A stretch of 64,000 nucleotides of DNA from Limnanthes douglasii subsp. nivea (taxonomy: Eukaryota > Streptophyta > Magnoliopsida > Brassicales > Limnanthaceae): positions 124,542,376 to 124,606,375 of the forward strand of contig JAUPFV010000002.1 of assembly GCA_036936605.1 (NCBI GenBank), read 5' to 3'. The notes beneath the pieces were generated by a model. It was not told the DNA's origin. It saw nothing but the letters and a program-made list of their open reading frames with translations, and ran no database searches. This document shows, piece after piece, positions 1-8,286 of this stretch. How positions within the stretch are numbered: position 1 is the stretch's first letter; each line of letters starts with the position of its first letter. The translations under genes were made by a program, and so were the position numbers.

Positions 1-506
1 CTCTTTTTTTTTGTTATTTTAGAATTGAAAAGTGAAATTCAGTTCTCATAATATCAGTGACTTCGAGAATATTATTAACAAATTGAATACTATAAATATT
101 TATCTTGATGATGAGTTCAAAGCGTTGTTCTTATCGAGTTGTTTATCAGATACTTTTGAGACTTTTATTATGACTATTAGTAATTCTACCTCATATCGTG
201 TTTTGTCTTTATATTTTATTAAATAAAACATGTTCTATGAAGAAATTTGAATAAAGAATATGATAGTTGACAATTCATAAGCTATTGCTATTGAGAATAG
301 AGGAATATGCAAGAGGTAAATGTCCCAAATTTCATAGTTTCTCAAAAAAGAATATTCAAATCTAGATATGGGGAAAGAGACTAGGATATACCAATATTAT
401 AGTAAGCCTGGTCATATACAAAGGTATTGTTATTAATGGAAGAAAAAAAAGATAACAAGTCAAAATGAGGGTGATAATAAAAATATTGCAGATATTTGTT
501 CTACTA
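1..506 (+). pseudogene. Ty1/copia gag relic (left part of split copia element)
   Basis: Degenerate gag of a Ty1/copia element. An open stretch at 32-226 resembles the copia gag core (Retrotran_gag_2/UBN2 type): the segment around DDEFKALFLSSCLSDTFET matches the usual pattern of a DDE(V)KAL helix followed by LP(D)S(F)ET. Around 380-435 a decayed CCHC zinc knuckle can be read (YYSKPGHIQRYCY, first Cys residues lost). Several stops follow 226. The frame is cut at 506-511 by TatA copy 1 and resumes at 11226 with the protease region, so this is the upstream half of one copia element whose 5' LTR lies left of the window. Related relics lie at 42780 and 46035. No function expected. Confidence 0.8.
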
Positions 507-511
507 GTAAT
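507..511. repeat. 5-bp target-site duplication GTAAT, left side of TatA copy 1
   Basis: GTAAT immediately before the left LTR is repeated exactly at 11226-11230 after the right LTR. It marks a simple integrase-mediated insertion into the copia gag/protease boundary. Confidence 0.95.
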
Positions 512-838
512 TGATGAGTTAATAATGGATTAAGGGAATATTTCGGGTATTGTGTCAGATGTGACTAGAGAGAGAAAGTCTAGAGAGAGAAAGAGAATGT
601 ATATTAAAATAATCCAAAAGTCCCCACTACCAAACATGCGGGTCACCTTTTATACTAAAATAAGGTGGGCCCGTTTGAGGCCTTAGTGGGCTGTTCAACT
701 ATTTGGTGATGTCCATTAGTTAATTCTATGTTTACACATTGGTCCTTGAGAGACCTTAAATTCCTTAACGATTACATAAAAAGCATTTTATTACAATCAG
801 GCCCTCATAAATTATATAGGCAAATTCCTCCCTTATCA
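512..838 (-). repeat. Left LTR of TatA copy 1 (3' LTR in genomic sense)
   Basis: 327 bp, starting TGATGAGTTA and ending CCCTTATCA on the + strand (TG...CA). It differs from the right LTR at one position I can see (CCATTAG against CCCTTAG near 711). On the minus strand a TATA box, TATAAAAGG, lies at 654-646, followed by CT-rich sequence (reverse complement of two AGAGAGAGAAAG units at about 573-594), a typical LTR promoter and leader. Confidence 0.95.
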
Positions 839-852
839 GTAGCCCCCCAGTC
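839..852 (-). other. Polypurine tract of TatA copy 1
   Basis: On the minus strand GACTGGGGGGCTAC ends exactly at the first base of the LTR (TGATAAGG). It is the purine-rich primer for plus-strand DNA synthesis and fixes the genomic sense as minus. Equivalent tracts with the same GGCTAC or GGGCTAC ending sit next to the TatB and TatC LTRs. Confidence 0.8.
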
Positions 853-1188
853 TTCGGGAGCGTTGGGAGCGAAGACTTATTACCAAACCCGTGTTCGTCG
901 TTTGTGCTAACACACTCCTCGGATTCTGACGTTTCCCTTTTTGGCTTCGGTTAAGGTCCGACGTATTTCAACCAGATCTGCTCCTTCAGACAACGCTCGG
1001 GTTGTAAGATCTTCATTTCCCGACGTTATTAGCCCTGAGTTGGGTCGGTTTTCAACTTCTTTTGAGCTTTTATCATGGGCCTTTCTGCATTGGGCCGGTT
1101 TTTCTTCGGGGTTATGGTGGCGAAAGCCCAGTTCATTAATCGGTTCGTAGGGGACAGCTTAGGTAGGCCTTTGTCAGAAGGCGATCAA

Positions 1189-1425
1189 CACGTGTCACCG
1201 GTCCTAGGGGTGCGTCTTTTCCCGACTAGGCTTTTAGGGAGACCCTTCATCTTCCCGCTGTGATTTTGTCGATTCGTATTCTCCGATCATTCATCCTCGC
1301 CTATAAATACCCCTCGATCCTCAATCTCTCTCAGAGGCATTCTTAGAGAGAGAAAGTGCTGTTAAATCGTTTTTAGAGAGAGAAAGTGCTTGTCAGACCC
1401 GATTTAGACCTGGGATGCTCGTTTT
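1189..1425 (+). promoter_or_regulatory. Internal promoter and leader of the antisense ORF (G-box plus TATA box)
   Basis: A G-box CACGTG (1189-1194, in ACACGTGTCA context) is followed by a plant TATA box, CTATAAATACC (TATAAATA at 1302-1309), then a leader with two AGAGAGAGAAAGTGCT units and the aORF ATG at 1426. It faces + strand, opposite to the LTR promoter. TatB has the same G-box context (56414-56419) and a TATA box (56584-56591) ahead of its aORF. TatC has CTATAAATA, AGAGAGAGAAAG and a start context TTTATGAAA like copy 1. The recurrence argues for a real promoter; its activity is inferred. Confidence 0.72.
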
Positions 1426-4030
1426 ATGAAACCAAAATACCCGAAGCAAACACCCGCAAAGAAAAAGAAAAAGCCTGAGTGGAGTTTCGAAGAGTGGTCT
1501 AGTATCGGGGACCGAGCCGAAGAATACCGCCGCGCCGGATTAATCTGGAGGTCTAACTCCAAGCCTTTTACTCCCGCACCGCTTCCTCACGACCCTGTCT
1601 TAGCTACTCCAATCCCCGCTGAGTCTTTCCTTCTTCCCGACCCTCCTGTTTCTCTATCGCCCGGGATTAGTCTTTCTCCCGAAACTGTCATCCTTTCTTC
1701 CAGCGGCAGTTCTTCCAATTCCCTTGCAGTTGGGTCTGAGAATCTGACCCTAACACCGGTTAATTCAGGCATTTCTCCATCTCCGTTCCTTCCCCAACGC
1801 ACTCAGAAGATCGGGTTCTTGACTATGGGAGAAAGTAGTCATCCGTCGTCTCCCACGAGAGGTAACGCTCTTGAAATGGTTCAGTTAACTCCCTCGATTC
1901 GAGGGTATCGGACCGGTATTAATACTGCGGTAACTTTTCTAGGTTTTTCTAAGCCTCGTCTGACGCCAGAGGAACTGGAGGCAGCACTTCGGGCTCAGTC
2001 AGTAAATGCAGTCGAGCCTTCCACTTCCCGGGTACGTGCATCGGACCCGAACATCGCTACTGCCCGGAGCTCCGACCAGGCCTCTAACGCCGATACTGGA
2101 GAGTCAGAAGTGGACGTTGCGCCCGCAGAGGTATGCATTGCTACTGTTGGTGATGCTGCCAATCCTCCGGATGATCCCCTGCCCGAAGAAGTAGCTGCTG
2201 CCATCACTACTCCCTACTTCAGTTGGCTTAAGACAAAGGATGTTGTTTCCCTTTACAAGGGGAAATACCTCTATTTCCCGGAGTCTGACTACAAGGATCT
2301 GCTGATCCGCTGGGTAATTCCCGAATGTGTCAACGTTCGGTTCCCGGTTCCCGGGGAGACCCCCGTTCATGTCCGATCTAGGGAGATCGTGATATTTACT
2401 GAGCTGTTCAACTGGGGGCTGCGGTTCCCCCTAGATCCCGAGATCGCGCTCTACTTCCGAACCCTCCAGATCTGCCCATCGCAGCTGACGCCGAACGGCT
2501 GGTACACTCTAATGTCCTGCATAATGGCTTCCCGTCTTTTAGGTCGGGTTATGCCCATGGAGGAATATATTGCTGTGTCCGGTCTGTCCAAGTCCCCAAA
2601 ATCCCCGTTCTTCTACTCTTCCTTGGGGAATAAGTGGAAGGTGGTTAATGATTTCCTGGAGGGGGACAAAGGCTGGAAGCATCGGTTCGTGTTTCTGAGC
2701 GGGTGTTGGGAGAACGGTCTTCCTTATACCCCGCAGAATAAGAGGCAGCTTCTCCGCACCTGGGTTCATGACGATACTGCTTTTTTTTTTAAAAAAAAAA
2801 TCCATTCTTCGTGCAGTGTCGAAGAAATGGTTGCAAGGTCTGAAAAAGGACTACTGCGAAGCCGCTGCGGTTATGTTCGGGATTCTCAAAGCTTATGCTC
2901 GGGAACACTGGGGTCGGGCTATGCATCGGACCTTCAAGGACACGAACTTAATCATGAGTAACCTCTGGCGTTGCTCGTCTGACCCTCTCACCATTGAGCA
3001 GCTGAGACAACCCCCTTCCTTGGAAGATGTCATCGCGAAAACCGACGCCCCTGGATCGCAGCTGTACTTGCCTAAGCGCAACAAGGCGCCTAACAAGCGT
3101 CCGAAGTCGGATGAAGAGGGGGAGGAAGACGCAGTTGTGGCTGTTGCCGATCCGATTCGGGAAGAGGCTCCCGCGGCGGGAGTGGCAGAGGCTAGTCAGG
3201 AACCGGCACCCGTGCAGAAGAGGAAGGCTCGTGCTGATGCGGATGGGACAAGGGCAAAGAAGTCCAAGCACTCAAAAGTGGAGAGCAAACCGAGCGACGG
3301 CGCGGGGGTTAGCTCCAAAATCCTGAGGCTGTCGGACAAGGACGATGGTGCGAATAATATTCCACCTGCGGACCTCGTTGAAATTCCCGATGATGCTGAG
3401 CCCCCCCGACCGTCCGATCCGAACGTGGCCTCGTCGAGTGGTACAAGGTATCCACTGCTATCCATGCTTGGCGGTCCGTACACGTTCCAGCTACGGGGGT
3501 CGGATGGTCTGGCGTTATCCTTGTACAACTTGCTCGTTCCCGTAGCTGTGAAAGAGCGGCGGGTGAAAGAGTTAAGTCAGCAGCTGGCTTCTGCAGAGGG
3601 AAAGATCGTCAGCCTGACCGGGGATTTGGATAAGGCCAAGACGGGTCTGGCGACGGCAGAGGGTCGTATTGCCGAATTTGAGCGCGCTGCGGAGGAGGCG
3701 AAGAAAGCTTAGGAGGAGGCGAAAAGGGCCGCGGAGGAGTCGAAGAAGGCCGTGGAAGACCACGCTGCTGCTTTGACTTCGGAGGTCCAGAAGTTGAAGT
3801 CTTCAAATGTCGCCTTCGCGAATCGGTGCAGGCAATGGGCGGACAAAGAAGCTGCTGATGCGAAAGCCGCGTATGTGCTCTCACTCCACAACCGCTTCCC
3901 CGAACTTCAACTTGGGTCGATGTGGTTGGACGTACCCGAAAAAGACCGGCCCGAGAGGGTGGATTGCGGGGAGGAAGAGGAAGAGTCGGACGACGATGAG
4001 GAGGATGGGGAGGAAGATAATGATGAGTGA
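1426..4030 (+). pseudogene. Antisense ORF (aORF) of TatA copy 1, two exons, one premature stop
   Basis: Large + strand ORF, antisense to gag-pol. With exons 1426-2773 and 2817-4030 it would encode 853 aa in one frame; a TAG at 3710-3712 (TCG or TCA in the other copies) stops it after 747. The N-terminus is basic (KKKKKPEWSFEEW), then a Ser/Pro-rich linker, then a conserved domain of about residues 260-450 with FTELFNWGLRFPLDPEIALY and LTPNGWYTLMSCIMASR. I recognise this as the type annotated 'putative gypsy type transposon' (Transposase_28-like). Then come a charged linker, an Ala/Glu/Lys coiled coil (EEAKKA repeats) and a very acidic tail. Such antisense ORFs are known in Tat elements such as Grande and Retand; function unknown. 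ATG 1426 is chosen because the TATA and leader precede it and TatC shares its context. It converges on pol, with tandem repeats between. Confidence 0.8.
2774..2816 (+). other. Mini-intron or intron remnant in the TatA copy 1 aORF
   Basis: 43-nt segment between the two aORF reading frames: it holds T10A10 and ends in CGTGCAG. Removing it joins HisAsp-G to TG-SerLys in phase 1 and restores one 853-codon frame. Copies 2 and 3 begin it with GT (GACG|GTACTG) and end it with CAG or TAG; here the donor is AT, so it is probably unspliceable in copy 1. TatB has an 85-nt GT-AG intron at the homologous position and phase. Forty-three nt is below the usual plant intron minimum, so this may be a shrunken relic. 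Confidence 0.6.
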
Positions 4031-4335
4031 CCCAGAGTTGGGCCTCTTTTTTTTTGCGTTGTTTGTAACTCTTTTGGGGGCCACGGGGCCCCCTATCAAT
4101 GTTTCTGTCGCATATTTTGAACCTTCCTTTGGGGGCCACGGGGTCCCCTTTTAATATATTGACGTTATCGGCTTAATCCCTTCATAAATTATGATCTGTA
4201 TGATGTATGTACAAATTGTTGAAAAAACTCAAATTAAACAAACAATATTAGATAATCCTGATAGGGTCTGCAATAGTGAGTTGCAAAGTAGGTCGGGGAC
4301 CTACGAAGTCGTTCGGGATCCTACAAAAGCGGAAT

Positions 4336-4762
4336 AATCCATTTAGGTTCGGAAGGCCGATGTGGCATCGAAAATTCTCCCAAAGGGTCGGGAAGAACAT
4401 ATATGTAGATTAGTAAACTGAAAAACCCATTTAGGTTCTGTAGATCGATTTTGCATCGAAAATTCTCCCAAAGGGTCGGGAAGAACGTATATGTAGATCA
4501 GTAAACTGAAAAACCCATTTAGGTTCTGTAGATCGATTTTGCATCGAAAATTCTCCCAAAGGGTCGGGAAGAACATATATGTAGATCAGTAAACTGAAAA
4601 ACCCATTTAGGTTCTGTAGATCGGTTTTGCATCGAAAATTCTCCCAAAGGGTCGGGAAGAACATATATGTAGATCAGTAAACTGAAAAACCCATTTAGGT
4701 TCTGTAGATCGGTTTTGCATCAAAAATTCTCCCAAAGGGTCGGGAAGAACATATATGTAGAT
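4336..4762. repeat. 88-bp tandem repeat array (about 5 units), TatA copy 1
   Basis: Five units beginning near 4336, 4424, 4512, 4600 and 4688, each with CCATTTAGGTTC, a short palindrome-like TCGATTTTGCATCGA, CTCCCAAAGGGTCGGGAAGAAC and ATATATGTAGAT. Units 2-5 are almost identical. The 88-bp period is not a multiple of three, so the short ORFs across it are not coding. It lies between the convergent 3' ends of pol and the aORF, where Tat elements are known to carry variable tandem repeats. The flanks 4031-4335 and 4763-4983 hold no gene. Confidence 0.92.
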
Positions 4763-4983
4763 CCATTAATACTAATATGAACAGACGCTGTCCAGCTCGT
4801 CAGCTGATTAAGGTCGTGACACTTCAATATTTGGAAGGCAAAAAATGTTTGATTAATGCAATCGGGTGGTCGGGTACTGGTGATGCCTCGTTAAAACCTC
4901 CTCGCGCCACCGAGGTAGGAAAGAGTGCATCCCCGATCAGTACAACAAAAAGGTAAAATACAAATCGAAATACAACTTTGCTA

Positions 4984-7900
4984 CTATTCTAAGTACAATT
5001 TCAAGTGTTCGATATTCCAAGGTAGCCTCAAAAGATGTCCGAGCTTATTCTGCGGGCGGTATGTCCCGTTCTTGACTTTCTCAACGACTTCATAGGGTCC
5101 TTCCCAATTCGGGGCGAGTTTACCGAGGCTTTTATCTTTGGTGTGGAGGAAGACGCGCCTGAGAACCTTTTCTCCAACCTTGAACTCCCGACGGCGGACT
5201 TTAGAAGCATATCGACTTCTCATCAGGGTCTGATAGTACAAAGAGTTCAACTGGGCCCGGTTGCGCTTCTAATCTACGAGGTCAAGTTCGAGTCGTCGGG
5301 TATCGTCGTTCGTTTCTTCTGCATAATTACCGACCCTGAAAGATGGGAAAATGGATTCCGCGGGAGTGACCGCGTCCATACCATATACTAAAGCGTAAGG
5401 CGACTCTTGGGTAGCTGTTCGGGGTGTAGTTCGGTAAGCCCATAGTACTTCTTGCAAGTAGTCAGGCCATTTTCCGGCCTTTCCCTCGAGGTTTTTTCTT
5501 AGGCCCTCCAAAATGGTTCGGTTGGTTACTTCGACCTGCCCGTTTGCTTGAGGGTGAAAAGGAGCTAAGAAGCATTCCCGGATTTTATGAGTGGTGCAAA
5601 ATGCTCTCATTTCTCTACTATCGAACTGCGGTCCATTATCCATAGTTAGCCTCTGCGGTACACCGAACCGACAACATATGTTTGCCCAAATGAATTTGAC
5701 GATATCTTTTGCCTTAGTGGCGGACAAGGGTTCGGCCTCGACCCATTTGGAGAAATAATCCACTGCCACAACGATCGTCTGCCTTCCTCCCGATGCCATT
5801 GGTAATGGTCCGACTAGGTCGATTCCCCATCGGTCAAAGGGTAGGCCCTCGGATATTGATTCTAGGGCGGTCACAGGAACATTTATAGCGTGGCCGAACC
5901 TTTGACATGTATCGCAGGTTTTTACTATGAGCCGCGCATCTGCGACTATCGTCGGCCAATAGAACCCTGCGAGGAGAATTCGCCTAATTAGGGCCTTGTA
6001 CCCGCAGTGCGCCGCGCCCTCCCCGTCATGCAGCTCGGACACAATTATCTGCGACTCCTGGACTCCCAAGCACCGAAGTAGTGGACGACTGAAAGATTTT
6101 TTGTATAATATATCGCCTAAAAGGACGTATCCCCGGGCTTTGTTGCGTACTTTCCGAGCTGAAGCGCGATCTAATGGGAGCCGACCCTTGGCTAGAAATG
6201 CGATAATGTCCCGCCGCCAATCTGAGGTTGCTACCGAAGAGATCTGACATGCAATTTCAGGTCGATTGTCTAACTCTTGACGTTTGATAATAGATGGGTT
6301 TTCTTGTTCTGTCACCCAAGGGTAGCTGCTAGAGCAGGAAATCGTTGCCAAAGAATCCGCAGCCGTGTTTTCGCTCCTCGGGACGTGTTCATAGGTGATT
6401 TTTTCAAATGAAGCAGCCAAGACCCGAAGTGCTGCTAAGTATTGTAACAAATGTTCTTTCCAAGCCTCCGCGCTTCCCGAAGCTTGATTTATCAAAAGTT
6501 GGGAATCGCTGATGAGGCGTATCTTTCTGGCCCCGCACACCTGCGCCAGCCGTAGCCCGGCCAGAGCGGCCTCGTATTCTGCTTCGTTGTTTGAAGTATC
6601 GAAACCGAATCGGACGGCTTGAAGCATGCTTATGCCCGAAGGGGTGGTCATCTGTATTCCTGCTCCGCAGCCACCGATGTTTGCCCCCTCCGTCCGTTCT
6701 GACAATACATTCGCCCAGAGTGGCTTCTTGGGGTGGCATCTCCCGGTCAGGTCGTTCGGAATGAAACTCTACTAAAGAATCAGCCAAAGCCTGTCCTTTG
6801 ATAGCCGTTCGAGGTTCAAAGTCAATGTCGAAATCTCCGAGCTCTACTGACCATTTGGACATTCTCCCGGACATTCCCGATCGCTGAAAATGTACTTGAG
6901 GGGGAATGATGTTCGGACCACGATAGGGTGAGCCTGAAAGTACGGGCGCATTTTCCGGGCTGCTGTCACTAGGGCGAGTGCCAATTTTTCCAATTTTAAA
7001 TACCGAGTTTCCGCATCCAGCAAGCTTTTGCTCACAAAGTAGACCGTTGTAGGAGCCGGTCCTAATTCACTAATTAAAGTCGCGCTAACCGTAAAGTTTG
7101 TAACCGCGATATAAAGGACAAATGCCTCGCCTACTGCGGGTTTCGTCAAAAGGTTCGGGGATGATAGGTATCTTTTGATGCCCAAAAACGCTTCGTCACA
7201 TTCAGAATTCCATGCAAAAATTTTGGCTTGTCTTAATACCTGAAAAAAGGGAGCGCATTTGTTAGAGGATCGGGAAATAAATCGGTTTAGGGCAGCCAGA
7301 CGCCCCATCATGATTTGTACTTCCTTGATGCTCCGGGGTGGAGTCATATCGGTGAGAGCTCGTAGTTGTGCGGGATCTGCTTCAATCCCTTTTTCGCTCA
7401 CGAAGAAACCTAGGAACTTCCCTGATCGGACTCCGAAAGAACATTTCTCCGGGTTAAGCTTCAGATTTATCCCTCGCAGGTTGTCAAAGGTTTCCTCGAG
7501 GTCTACAAGATGGGCCGCATCCGCGCTGCTTTTTACCAACATATCGTCGATGTACACCTCCATATTTCTCCTGATCTGACCCTCGAATGTTTTGTTGACG
7601 AGCCTTTGGTATGTTGCGCCAGCATTTTTCAGCCCGAAAGGCATTACTTTGTAGTAATATAATCCCCGACCCGTGATGAATGTGGTACTTTCTTGATCCG
7701 CGGCATGCAATTTGATCTGATTGTACCCGGCGTACGCATCCATAAACGATAGTAATTTATTACCCGACGTTGAATCTACCAGCTGATCGATTCTTGGCAT
7801 CGGGAAAGGATCTTTCGGGCACGCCCGATTTAGGTCGGTAAAATCCACACACATTCTCCATTTGCCGTTTTTCTTTTTGACCAGAACGAGATTGGAGATC

Positions 7901-8283
7901 CACAGCGGGTAACGTGCTTCTTTGACGTGTCCGACGTCGATCATTCTCTCAACCTCTCGCAAGATAACGTCTGCTTTTTCTGAGGAGAAGGCTCGACGCT
8001 TTTGGGAAATCGGTCTGACGTTTCTGTTGATAGTTAGTTTGTGCACGGCAAAAGATTCCGGCACCCCGGTGGCATCTCACGAGCACCATGCGAATAGGTC
8101 TAGGTTTTTCCGCAGGAGGGTCAGCAGCTGTTCCCTTAGGTTCGGTGAAAGGCATACCCCGATCCGTAAAGACTTCCGCGCGGCGAAATGGTACTGCTCG
8201 CATTCCTCGTCTGTTGTTAAAAGGTTTGGAGCTTCCCGCGGGTCATCAACGGGCAACGACCCCGGGGGCAGCCCCCTTAATTG
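4984..8283 (-). pseudogene. pol: pol of TatA copy 1 (RT, RNase H, archaeal-type RNase H, integrase), broken
   Basis: Continues in frame from the gag-pro UAG. Order on the minus strand: RT (FMDAYAGYNQI near 7750, active site YIDDMLV near 7545), a retroviral-type RNase H and connection (to about 6800), an archaeal-type second RNase H (RTDGG, NNEAEYEA, SDSQLL, HVPRSEN; about 6700-6340), integrase HHCC finger (CDTCQR near 5910), the D-D-E core (GIDLVGPL, MDNGPQFD, NGQVEVTN) and a C-terminal GPY-type module ending KLYLE. Breaks: TGA at 8077-8079, a one-base loss near 6880 (between FSDR and MSGRMSKW), one extra G in the G-run near 6686, and TAG at 5269-5271 where copies 2 and 3 have GAA-GAG. The dual RNase H is a Tat hallmark. 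The product would be processed by the protease encoded upstream. Confidence 0.9.
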
Positions 8284-8286
8284 CTA
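8278..8286 (-). promoter_or_regulatory. Stop-codon readthrough context UAG-CAA-UUA between gag-pro and pol (copy 1)
   Basis: On the minus strand the gag-pro ORF ends GAA-TAG-CAA-TTA. The stop (8286-8284) is followed by CAATTA and an uninterrupted pol frame of about 66 codons. Stop-CAR-YYA is the readthrough motif known from tobacco mosaic virus. The motif is kept in copies 2 and 3 and, with UAA-CAG-UUA, in TatB. A low level of readthrough would set the Gag:Pol ratio. Readthrough itself is inferred. Confidence 0.7.

Noticed and set aside
728..1263. Small + strand ORFs in the LTR and between LTR and aORF
   Set aside because: Part lies in the LTR, start and stop differ between copies, and the region holds the aORF promoter; no protein similarity seen.
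2768..2820. Programmed frameshifting on the T10A10 run in the aORF
   Set aside because: The TatB homologue has a normal intron at the same codon and phase, so a shrunken intron explains the frame change better.
3609..4139. Long minus-strand ORF opposite the aORF 3' end (Pro/Ser-rich)
   Set aside because: It is the complement of the Ala/Glu/Lys coiled coil and acidic tail, a composition shadow.
4343..4664. Minus-strand ORFs of about 77 aa across the 88-bp repeats
   Set aside because: They repeat because the DNA repeats; the 88-bp period is not a multiple of three and copies shift frame.
4336..4762. Regular direct repeats that could suggest a CRISPR array
   Set aside because: Units are contiguous 88-bp repeats with no variable spacers, inside a plant retrotransposon.
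6684..6690. Programmed frameshift at the G-run before the second RNase H
   Set aside because: An extra base in a homopolymer inside a conserved domain is simply explained by slippage, and the other pol lesions show decay.
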